Source: Caulobacter sp.
Lineage (GTDB): Bacteria > Pseudomonadota > Alphaproteobacteria > Caulobacterales > Caulobacteraceae
Direction: 5' to 3'
NCBI GenBank assembly: GCA_028291125.1
Contig: JAQGIN010000310.1
Location: 1 to 5,096 of the forward strand
DNA: 5,096 nucleotides
The position numbers were made by a program, and so were the translations under genes. Every line of letters starts with the position of its first letter. Position 1 is the first letter of the stretch. This document shows positions 1 through 5,096 of the stretch, one piece after another. The notes under the pieces were generated by a model. It made no database searches and had not been told where the DNA came from. It was given only the letters and a program-made list of their open reading frames with translations.

Positions 1-1424
1 CCGACGCCGGCTTGCCGGGGTCGGTTCTTGCGCGGATCGACGCCCTGGCGGTGATCGCGTTCAGCATCGACGCGCCCGGCGCTCTGTCGCGCCTGCGGGC
101 CCCGCGCCTGGCCGACCCGCCGGCCAGCCTGGCCGCCGCGCTCGGGGCCGATCCGGCCTATGCGGTCTATGGCGAGACCGGCGGCAACAGCCCGCAGTTG
201 GCGATCAACACGCTGTGCGAGCGGATCGCTCGCGGCCAGAGCGACCTGGCCCTGGTGGCCGGGGCCGAGTTCCTCGGCGCCTTGATGAAGCGGCTGAAGG
301 CCGGGCTTTCCTTCGACGGCTGGGGCGACGCGCGTCCCAGCCGACCGATGCGGCTGGGCGATCCGCGCCCCGGCGTCACCGAGCCGGAGGCGGCCCACGG
401 CCTGGCCTATCCGGTCAACACCTATCCCTTGTTCGAGAACGCCCTGCGGGCCCGCGACGGGCGGTCGATCTGCGATCACCAGCTGCGGCTGGGGGCGCTG
501 TTCGCGCCGTTCACCGCGGTGGCGGCGGCCAATCCCCATGCCTGGTTCCAGACGGCCCGCTCGCCCGAGGACCTGATCACCGTCACCCCGCGCAACCGCA
601 TGGTCGGTTTTCCCTATCCCAAGTACCTCAACGCCATCCTCGAGGTCGACCAGTCGGCCGCCGTGCTGATCGCCAGCGTCGGCAAGGCGCGGGAGTTGGG
701 GGTGCCCGAAAGTCAGTGGGTGTTCCTGCACGGCTGCGCCGACGCCGCCGACCTGTGGTCGCCGCTCGAGCGCCAGGACTTCCACTCCAGCCCGGCCATC
801 CGCCTGACCGGCCGCCGGGCCCTGGAGATGGCCGGGATCGGGCTGGGCGACATTGACCTGATCGACCTCTATTCCTGCTTCCCCTCGGCGGTGGAGATCG
901 CCGCCGAGGAACTGGGCCTGGCCCTGGACGACCCGCGCGGCCTGACGGTGACCGGCGGCCTGCCGTATTTCGGCGGGCCGGGTAACAACTACGCCCTGCA
1001 CGCCGTCGCCACGATGATGCAGCGCCTGCGGGCCCGGCCGCGGGCCTACGGCCTGTGCACCGCCAACGGCTGGTTCCTGACCAAGCAGTCGGTGGGGATC
1101 TATTCGACCCGGCCGGTGGCGGGGCGCTGGGCGCGCGAGGATCCGGCGGTGATCCAGGCGGTCATCGACGCCCTGCCGCATCCGGAGGTCGTCGAGCGCC
1201 CGAGCGGCCGGGCGATCGTCGAGACCTACACCGTCGTCCACGGCCGCGACGGGCCGCGGATGGGCATCGTGGTCGGCCGCGACGGCCAGGGCCGGCGGTT
1301 CGTGGCCAACACCCCCGACGATCCCGCCGTCCTGGCCGACCTGGAGGCCCGCGAGGGCGTCGGCCGGCTGGGCCGGGTCGGCCCGCACCCGGACGGCGTC
1401 CGCACCCTGTTCACTCCGGATTAG
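1..1424 (+). CDS. Thiolase-like protein, TLP1 type (5'-truncated)
   Basis: This is a thiolase-superfamily protein whose start lies upstream of the window. The frame is open from base 3 (Asp-Ala-Gly-Leu), and the TTG at 12 is an internal Leu codon rather than a start. Numbering from that Leu as residue 1, visible motifs are GGNSPQ (57-62) followed by the helix and AGAE typical of thiolases (83-86), YSCFPSAVE (287-295), GGLPYFGGPGNNY (315-327) and LCTANG (348-353). The usual nucleophilic Cys position (CxSG) reads Gly in GGNSPQ, and the usual GHP histidine reads GGP, so classical thiolase chemistry is doubtful. Residues from about 383 to 470 form an extra C-terminal region (VETYTVVHGRDG, then MGIVVGRD) resembling the additional domain of mycobacterial thiolase-like protein type 1. 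Family knowledge suggests acyl-CoA-related binding in the cytoplasm; the substrate is unknown. Automated pipelines would probably call it acetyl-CoA acetyltransferase. The phosphatase gene starts 4 bases downstream, indicating co-transcription. Confidence 0.85.
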   Translation, partial: DAGLPGSVLARIDALAVIAFSIDAPGALSRLRAPRLADPPASLAAALGADPAYAVYGETGGNSPQLAINTLCERIARGQSDLALVAGAEFLGALMKRLKAGLSFDGWGDARPSRPMRLGDPRPGVTEPEAAHGLAYPVNTYPLFENALRARDGRSICDHQLRLGALFAPFTAVAAANPHAWFQTARSPEDLITVTPRNRMVGFPYPKYLNAILEVDQSAAVLIASVGKARELGVPESQWVFLHGCADAADLWSPLERQDFHSSPAIRLTGRRALEMAGIGLGDIDLIDLYSCFPSAVEIAAEELGLALDDPRGLTVTGGLPYFGGPGNNYALHAVATMMQRLRARPRAYGLCTANGWFLTKQSVGIYSTRPVAGRWAREDPAVIQAVIDALPHPEVVERPSGRAIVETYTVVHGRDGPRMGIVVGRDGQGRRFVANTPDDPAVLADLEAREGVGRLGRVGPHPDGVRTLFTPD

Positions 1425-1428
1425 AGTC

Positions 1429-1998
1429 ATGACCCGCATCCGCATGATCCGCCACGGCAAGCCGGCCTCGACCTGGGGCGAGGATGACGCCGATCCCGGC
1501 CTCGACCTGGTCGGCCTGGCCCAGGCCCAGGCCGTGGCCCGCGACCTGATGGCCCTGCCCGACGCCGAGCGCCCGACCCGGGTGGTGGCGTCGCCGCTGC
1601 GCCGCTGCCGCGAGACCGCCGCGCCGCTGGCGGCCTTGCTGGGGGTGAGCGTGACCATCGATCCCCGGGTCGGCGAGATCCCGACCCCGGCCGCGCTGTC
1701 GGCCGAGGCGCGGCCCGCCTGGCTGCGGGCCGCCTTCGCCGGCCGCTGGGGCGAGATCGTCGGCGATCTGGACTACGCCGCCTGGGCCCGCGAGGTGGCC
1801 GCCGCGGTGGCCGCCTATCCCGAGGCGGCGGTGTTCAGCCACTTCGTCGCCCTCAACGCCGCGGTCTCGGTGGCCATCGGTGACGACCACGTGGCGGCCT
1901 TCCGCCCTGACCACGTCTCGGTCACGGTGTTCGAGACCGGCGATCAAGGCTTGATCCTGATCGCCAAAGGACGCGAAGCTTCGACCCAGGTCCTCTGA
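1429..1998 (+). CDS. Histidine phosphatase family protein
   Basis: This is a 189-residue cytoplasmic protein of the histidine phosphatase (phosphoglycerate mutase-like) superfamily. The N-terminal RHG motif (residues 8-10) supplies the phospho-accepting His9. The expected partners are present: Arg8, Arg59 in SPLRRCRETA (55-64), Glu83 in VGEIPTP as the likely acid, and His138 in SHF (137-139), where the family more often has a His-Gly pair. No signal peptide or membrane segment is seen. The ATG start places RHG at the usual distance from the N-terminus, and a weak GGA lies 8 bases upstream. The length fits a minimal single-domain phosphatase. It begins 4 bases after the thiolase-like stop and ends 26 bases before the nicotinamide-nucleotide repair gene, so it is very probably in the same operon. 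The substrate cannot be read from the sequence; family members act on small phospho-metabolites or phosphoproteins, and a cofactor-linked substrate is only a guess from context. Confidence 0.88.
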   Translation: MTRIRMIRHGKPASTWGEDDADPGLDLVGLAQAQAVARDLMALPDAERPTRVVASPLRRCRETAAPLAALLGVSVTIDPRVGEIPTPAALSAEARPAWLRAAFAGRWGEIVGDLDYAAWAREVAAAVAAYPEAAVFSHFVALNAAVSVAIGDDHVAAFRPDHVSVTVFETGDQGLILIAKGREASTQVL

Positions 1999-2015
1999 CG
2001 GACCGGACCCGCCCT

Positions 2016-2019
2016 GGAG
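2016..2019 (+). promoter_or_regulatory. Ribosome binding site for the GTG start at 2025
   Basis: GGAG sits 5 bases before the GTG. It supports this non-ATG start, which gives the N-terminus PREILTVAEM that matches the family's usual EILTVAEM-like opening. The first ATG in the frame is at codon 11 and would delete that conserved stretch. Confidence 0.6.
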
Positions 2020-2024
2020 CCCCC

Positions 2025-3473
2025 GTGCCGCGTGAAATCCTGACCGTCGCCGAAATGACCGCGGCGGATCGCGCCGCCGTCGAGCGTGGGACCCCGGCGA
2101 CGACGCTGATGGAGCGGGCCGGGCGGGCCGTGGCCGAGGCGGTCCGCGAGCGGTTCTCGCCCCGGCCGACGGTGATCTGGTGCGGCCCGGGCGACAACGG
2201 CGGCGACGGCTATGTCATCGCCCGCCATCTGCGCCGGCGCGGCTGGCCAGTGCGGGTCGAGGGGCTGAGCGCGCCCGCCACGCCGTCGGCCCGCTGGGCG
2301 GCCGGGCGCTGGCGCGGCGAGACCGCGCCCTTGTCGCCCGAGCCGACCCCGGCCGACCTCTATATCGATTGCCTGTTCGGGGCCGGGCTGTCGCGGCCGC
2401 TGGAGGGCGACGCCGCCCGCCTGGCCAGGGCCCTGCAGGGACGGGCGGCCAAGATCGTCGCCGTCGACCTGCCCAGCGGCGTGGCCGGCGACACCGGCCG
2501 GCCGCTGGGCGAGGCGGCCTTCGCCGCCAGCCTGACCGTCACCTTCCACCGCCGCAAGCTGGCCCACGCCCTGGCCGAGGGCCGCGCCGCCTGCGGCGAG
2601 GTGGTGGTGGTCGACATCGGCCTGGCGCCGGTCGCCGCCAAGCTGTGCGAGAACACCCCGGCCCTATGGGCGGCGCGGTTCCCGTGGCCGCAGGCCGACG
2701 CCCACAAGCACATGCGCGGCCGGCTGATGGTGGTCGGCGGCGAGGCGCTGCACACCGGCGCCGCCCGGCTGGCGGCGCGCGGGGGTTTGCGGATCGGGGC
2801 CGGGGTGGTCACCCTGCTGTCGCCGCCCTCGGCCCTGGCGATCAACGCCGCCCATCTGGAGGCGATCATGCTGGCCCCGCTGGAGAGCGAGCTGGAGCTG
2901 GAGGCCGCCGCCGAAGCGGCCGACGCGGTGGTCATCGGCCCGGCCGCCGGGGTGGGGGAGGCGACCCAGCGCAACCTGTTCGCCCTGGCTCGCACCGGCG
3001 CGGCCCTGGTGGTCGACGCCGACGCCCTGACCAGCTTCCGCCACGACCCCGAGGCGCTGTTCTCGGCGCTCGATCGCGACGACGTGCTGACCCCGCATCC
3101 GGGCGAGTTCGAGCGCATCTTTCCCGGCCTGCTGGCGGCCTCGCCCGAGCGGGTGACGGCGGCGCGCGAGGCGGCCAGGCGGGCCGGCGGCATCGTCGTG
3201 CTCAAGGGTTCGGACACCGTCATCGCCGCCCCCGACGGCCGCGCCGCCGTCAGCCTCAACGGCGCGCCGTGGCTGGCCACCGCCGGTTCGGGCGACGTGC
3301 TGGCCGGCTTCGTCGCCGGCCTGATCGCCCAGGGCATGGAGAGTTTCGAGGCCGCCTGCGCCGGGGTGTGGATCCACGCCGAGGCCGCCGCCGCCCACGG
3401 CCCGGGCCTGATCGCCGAGGATCTGCCGGGCCTGGCCCCGGCGGTGCTGGCCGGGCTGTACGCCCAGCGGTGA
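2025..3473 (+). CDS. nnr: Bifunctional NAD(P)H-hydrate epimerase / ADP-dependent NAD(P)H-hydrate dehydratase
   Basis: This 482-residue two-domain enzyme repairs NADH and NADPH damaged by hydration. The epimerase domain interconverts the R and S hydrates, and the dehydratase domain removes water from the S form using ADP. The N-terminal YjeF_N domain (about 1-210) shows CGPGDNGGDG (53-62), YIDCLFGAGLSR (113-124) and VDLPSGVAGDTG (147-158), whose Asp148 is the expected epimerase residue. The C-terminal ribokinase-like domain (about 225-480) shows HKHMRGRLMVVGG (227-239), GLRIGAGVVTLL (254-265), VVIGPAAGVG (302-311), DADALT (331-336), LTPHPGEFERI (355-365), VVLKGSDTVI (391-400) and TAGSGDVLAG (419-428), where Asp424 is the expected catalytic residue. 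Both active sites therefore look intact. The length matches full bifunctional proteins such as E. coli Nnr (YjeF). The enzyme should be cytosolic. It is the last gene of the plus-strand cluster; palindromic repeats follow. The start codon is GTG. Confidence 0.95.
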   Translation: MPREILTVAEMTAADRAAVERGTPATTLMERAGRAVAEAVRERFSPRPTVIWCGPGDNGGDGYVIARHLRRRGWPVRVEGLSAPATPSARWAAGRWRGETAPLSPEPTPADLYIDCLFGAGLSRPLEGDAARLARALQGRAAKIVAVDLPSGVAGDTGRPLGEAAFAASLTVTFHRRKLAHALAEGRAACGEVVVVDIGLAPVAAKLCENTPALWAARFPWPQADAHKHMRGRLMVVGGEALHTGAARLAARGGLRIGAGVVTLLSPPSALAINAAHLEAIMLAPLESELELEAAAEAADAVVIGPAAGVGEATQRNLFALARTGAALVVDADALTSFRHDPEALFSALDRDDVLTPHPGEFERIFPGLLAASPERVTAAREAARRAGGIVVLKGSDTVIAAPDGRAAVSLNGAPWLATAGSGDVLAGFVAGLIAQGMESFEAACAGVWIHAEAAAAHGPGLIAEDLPGLAPAVLAGLYAQR

Positions 3474-3516
3474 GGGGGCTGGGCGTGATTTTTGGCTCTG
3501 AATCGCCCGTCTAGCG

Positions 3517-3601
3517 CCGTCTCCCCGGCGAAGGCCGGGGCCCAGGTGAAACCCGGAGAGGCCCGGATGAATCTGGGTCCCGGCTTTCGCCGGGGAGACG
3601 G
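3517..3601. repeat. Long inverted repeat 1 (REP-like palindrome)
   Basis: The left arm at 3517-3545 pairs with the right arm at 3573-3601 over 29 positions. Of these, 27 are Watson-Crick pairs and the other two (G3533 with T3585, G3540 with T3578) would be G-U wobbles in plus-strand RNA, so that transcript could form an unbroken stem. The 27-base spacer (3546-3572) contains CCCGGA twice (3552-3557 and 3562-3567), whose CCGG cores can form a small apical hairpin. The outer sequence starts CGTCTCCCCGGCGAA. From memory this resembles repeats scattered through alphaproteobacterial genomes, but copy number cannot be seen here. It has no coding function and no T-run after it. Confidence 0.85.
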
Positions 3602-3674
3602 ATCGGGGGATGGCTCACCGCAATGTGCTTTGGGGTCTGTGGACGCTTGGCTGGGGCGCCTTCAGCGGGCCCGC

Positions 3675-3759
3675 CCTCGTCCTTCGACAAGCTCAGGATG
3701 AGGGCTATTGCCGCGACGGCGTAGTCGAAACCTCCTCCTGAGCTTGTCGAAGGACGAGG
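3675..3759. repeat. Long inverted repeat 2 (CCTTCGACAAGCTCAGG family)
   Basis: The left arm at 3675-3703 is the reverse complement of the right arm at 3731-3759 at 28 of 29 positions; the exception is T3699 opposite C3735. The 27-base spacer (3704-3730) contains GCCG-CGA-CGGC (3710-3720), a possible apical hairpin. The arm core, CCTTCGACAAGCTCAGG, is a repeat I recognise as widespread in intergenic DNA of alphaproteobacteria and some other proteobacteria, where it is often mis-translated as LSLSKDE-type peptides. It shares no sequence with the repeat 73 bases upstream but has the same arm and spacer lengths. Confidence 0.88.
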
Positions 3760-3793
3760 TTTTCGCCCCACGGCGCCGAGGGTCCATCAGAGC

Positions 3794-4273
3794 CTAGAGC
3801 GGCGCGGCGCCGTTGGTCAGCGGCAGGGGACGCGGCGGCACCGGCGACGACTGGATGATCGAGGTCGTGGTCTGGCCATAGGCCAGGAAGGCGTCCAGCG
3901 CGGTGTCGAGCACGGCCAGGCTCTCCAACTGCATCTTCAGGATGAAGCAATCCTCGCCGGTGATCCGATGGCACTCGACGACGCGCGGGCTGGCGCGGGC
4001 CAGGTCGATGATCTTCGGCAACTGGCCCGGCATCGGCCGGATCCGCACCATGACCGCGATCGGATAGCCCAGCAGCGCCGGGTCGAGGTCCAGCCGCGTC
4101 CCCCGGATCACGCCGGCCTCCTCAAGCCGCTGCACCCGTTCGCGCACGGCGGGGCCCGACATGCCGACCGTCCGCGCCAGTTCGGTGATGCTGACGCGCG
4201 GATCGGCGCCGAGCCGCTCGAGGATGGCGATGTTGGTGGAATCGCGCAGCAGCGGCGAACGTGAAGTGCTCAT
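3794..4273 (-). CDS. Lrp/AsnC family transcriptional regulator
   Basis: This 159-residue DNA-binding regulator is of the leucine-responsive/AsnC (feast/famine) family. An N-terminal helix-turn-helix (about residues 13-60) carries the family pattern: NIAILERLGADPRVSITELA, then VGMSGPAVRERVQRLEEAGVI. A C-terminal ligand-binding and oligomerisation RAM domain (about 68-148) includes LLGYPIAVMVRI, the HRITGEDCFILKM stretch (102-114) where effectors usually bind, and TTTSIIQSS (135-143). I chose the ATG at 4273 because it gives a normal family length, and minus-strand GAAGG (4288-4284) lies 10 bases upstream. A longer frame to 4366 would add 31 residues without family similarity and would touch the divergent gene's start. 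It is transcribed away from an RhtA-like exporter 91 bases away, the classic arrangement of an amino-acid-responsive regulator beside its target exporter. Autoregulation from the shared intergenic region is likely. The effector amino acid cannot be read from the sequence. Confidence 0.92.
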   Translation of the reverse strand: MSTSRSPLLRDSTNIAILERLGADPRVSITELARTVGMSGPAVRERVQRLEEAGVIRGTRLDLDPALLGYPIAVMVRIRPMPGQLPKIIDLARASPRVVECHRITGEDCFILKMQLESLAVLDTALDAFLAYGQTTTSIIQSSPVPPRPLPLTNGAAPL

Positions 4274-4364
4274 CGTCAATTTGCCTTCGTTATGAAGGAA
4301 CGATGCGCTCATAACCTTCATATAGCCATGGGCGGCGAGCAAGGAATCCCGCACCGTCTGGGCC
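4274..4364. promoter_or_regulatory. Shared divergent promoter region of the regulator and exporter
   Basis: This 91-base segment separates the two divergent start codons and must hold at least part of both promoters. It is noticeably richer in A and T between about 4277 and 4325 than the surrounding genes. Weak -10-like hexamers are seen on the plus strand (TATAGC, 4321-4326) and minus strand (TATATG, 4324-4319), but neither has a convincing -35 partner at 16-18 bases, so exact promoters are not called. Confidence 0.55.
4284..4322. promoter_or_regulatory. Putative Lrp-type operator (three CCTTC/GAAGG half-sites)
   Basis: Three related half-sites are visible: CCTTC at 4284-4288, GAAGG at 4294-4298 and CCTTC at 4315-4319. 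The first two form an inverted repeat with a 5-base centre. The second and third extend to TATGAAGG (4291-4298) and CCTTCATA (4315-4322), a perfect 8-base inverted repeat with a 16-base spacer. Centre-to-centre spacings are 10 and 21 bases, close to one and two helical turns, as expected for a multimeric Lrp-type protein contacting one face of DNA. The minus-strand GAAGG of the first half-site also serves as the regulator's likely Shine-Dalgarno sequence, so part of the pattern may have that simpler cause. Confidence 0.45.
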
Positions 4365-5096
4365 ATGAACCAGCCCCTCTCGCTCTCCCTTCAACGCGGC
4401 GCCGACCGGACGCCGCCCCAGGCCATCTTCGCGGTCAGCGCGGTGTTCCACTATCTGGGCCCGGCCTTCGCGGTGATGCTGTTCGCCCAGGTGGCGCCGC
4501 TGGGCGTCGCCTGGCTGCGGATCGCCAGCGCCGCGGTGATCTTCGCCCTGTGGCGGCGGCCCTGGGTCTATTGGCGGACCCTGACGGCGGCCGACCGCTG
4601 GACCATCGTCGCCCTGGGCGCGGTGCTCGCGGCGATGAACACGCTGTTCTACCTGGCCATCGCTCGGCTGCCGCTGGCGACGGTGGGGGCCATCGAGTTC
4701 GTCGGCCCGATCGGCCTGGCGGCCGTGGGCGCGCGGTCCGGGCGCAATGTGGCCGCGCTGCTGCTGGCCGCCGCCGGCGTCTACGCCCTGACCCAGCTGA
4801 GGCTGGAGGGGGCGCTGCTGGGCTACGCCTTCGCCTTCGGCAATTGCGCGCTGTTCGTCCTCTATATCGTGCTGGGCCACAGGATCTCGGGGCCGGGCGG
4901 CCTGGACCGGCTGGGAGCGGCCATGCTGGTGGCGGCGGTCATCGCCCTGCCGTTCGGCTTTCCCGACGCCCGCGCGGCCCTGGTCGATCCGGTGCTGCTG
5001 GCCGCCGCCGTCGGGGTGGGGGTGTCGTCGTCGGTGATCCCCTATGTCGCCGACCAGCTGGCCATGGCCCGGCTGCCGCGGGCTAGTTTCGCCCTG
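4365..5096 (+). CDS. EamA/RhtA-like amino-acid exporter (3'-truncated)
   Basis: This inner-membrane permease of the drug/metabolite transporter superfamily runs open to the window end with 244 residues visible. About 45-55 residues, roughly the last two membrane segments of ten, are missing. Hydrophobic segments lie near residues 19-40, 47-64, 79-98, 103-123, 128-145, 149-171, 182-198 and 209-227. It matches the remembered E. coli threonine/homoserine exporter RhtA at AMNTLFYLAIARLPLA (90-105), the AIEFVGP loop (109-115) and VIPYVADQLAMARLPRASFA (224-243). The likely role is proton-driven efflux of an amino acid or similar small metabolite; the substrate is unproven because EamA proteins are diverse. 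The ATG at 4365 is the first start codon that gives this protein; no ATG, GTG or TTG lies in frame between it and the regulator side of the gap back to 4329. No good Shine-Dalgarno precedes it: AAGGAA (4341-4346) is 18 bases away. The divergent Lrp/AsnC gene is the probable controller. Confidence 0.9.
   Translation, partial: MNQPLSLSLQRGADRTPPQAIFAVSAVFHYLGPAFAVMLFAQVAPLGVAWLRIASAAVIFALWRRPWVYWRTLTAADRWTIVALGAVLAAMNTLFYLAIARLPLATVGAIEFVGPIGLAAVGARSGRNVAALLLAAAGVYALTQLRLEGALLGYAFAFGNCALFVLYIVLGHRISGPGGLDRLGAAMLVAAVIALPFGFPDARAALVDPVLLAAAVGVGVSSSVIPYVADQLAMARLPRASFAL

Larger units (their letters stand above)
3474..3793. other. Convergent intergenic region, non-coding
   Basis: This 320-base gap separates the ends of two convergent genes. 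It is dominated by two long inverted repeats at 3517-3601 and 3675-3759, described separately. The remaining segments (3474-3516, 3602-3674 and 3760-3793) show no recognisable gene, tRNA or motif beyond a small CGGCGCCG palindrome at 3771-3778. Neither long hairpin is followed by a T-run on either strand, so no canonical intrinsic terminator is evident. The hairpins could still stop or stabilise the ends of the two converging transcripts. Frames crossing the region give peptides such as SPAKAGAQ and LSLSKDE, which I recognise as common spurious translations of dispersed repeats. Confidence 0.75.

Noticed and set aside
12..14. TTG as the true start of the thiolase-like gene
   Set aside because: The frame is open upstream to the window edge (Asp-Ala-Gly), no ribosome binding site can be assessed, and the family needs more N-terminal sequence than would remain.
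2360..3398. Long minus-strand open frames opposite the repair gene
   Set aside because: They are antisense shadows with biased Ala/Ser/Arg or Gly/Gln content and no recognisable domain. The plus-strand gene fully explains the region.
2180..3514. Long plus-strand open frame (444 codons) overlapping the NAD(P)H-hydrate repair gene
   Set aside because: Its product is a low-complexity Arg/Gly/Pro/Ala sequence, as expected from an out-of-frame reading of high-GC coding DNA. The other frame has intact motifs of a known enzyme.
3492..3771. Small open frames of 69 and 86 codons across the convergent intergenic region
   Set aside because: Their peptides (SPAKAGAQ, LGPGFRRGD, LSLSKDE) are translations of the inverted repeats, in a form commonly mis-annotated as hypothetical proteins.
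3760..3793. Intrinsic terminator for either convergent gene
   Set aside because: The only small palindrome (CGGCGCCG) has no loop and no T-run after it in the correct orientation on either strand.
4274..4366. N-terminal extension of the Lrp/AsnC gene to an ATG at 4366
   Set aside because: The extra 31 residues lack family similarity, the extension would consume the whole promoter region, and its ATG overlaps the exporter's ATG within a CATG palindrome. The start at 4273 gives the normal family length.
4292..5086. Plus-strand open frame overlapping the exporter in another frame, and the antisense frame 4290-4880
   Set aside because: Both give Arg/Gly- or Gln/Gly-rich low-complexity products. 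The frame starting at 4365 gives a clear multi-pass EamA/RhtA-like protein with no stop to the window end.

Overview
The window is very GC-rich, dense chromosomal DNA, consistent with a free-living alphaproteobacterium. Codon use strongly favours G or C at third positions, and the intergenic palindromes and protein styles resemble Caulobacterales such as Caulobacter or Phenylobacterium. The genus is an inference from sequence style and memory, not a database match. Nothing suggests a plasmid, phage, transposase, CRISPR array or stable RNA gene.

Positions 1-3473 hold three tightly packed plus-strand genes that look like one transcription unit. They are a 5'-truncated thiolase-like protein of the TLP1 type (1-1424), a histidine phosphatase family protein (1429-1998), and a bifunctional NAD(P)H-hydrate epimerase/dehydratase (2025-3473, GTG start). 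The gaps are 4 and 26 bases. The last gene repairs hydrated NADH and NADPH. The thiolase-like protein keeps the fold motifs but appears to lack the usual catalytic cysteine and histidine.

Positions 3474-3793 are a non-coding gap between convergent genes. They hold two unrelated long inverted repeats, each with 29-base arms and a 27-base spacer, so each is 85 bases overall. Both look like dispersed REP-like palindromes. Short open frames crossing them are translations of the repeats, not genes.

Positions 3794-5096 hold a divergent regulator-transporter pair. An Lrp/AsnC family regulator lies on the minus strand (3794-4273). An EamA/RhtA-like inner-membrane exporter lies on the plus strand (4365 to the window end, 3'-truncated). 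The 91-base region between them carries three CCTTC/GAAGG half-sites spaced by about one and two helical turns. This is a plausible operator through which the regulator senses an amino acid and controls its export.

I see no strong case for a wholly new system here. The best leads are the matched pair of palindromes, the probably non-catalytic thiolase-like protein, and the putative Lrp operator.
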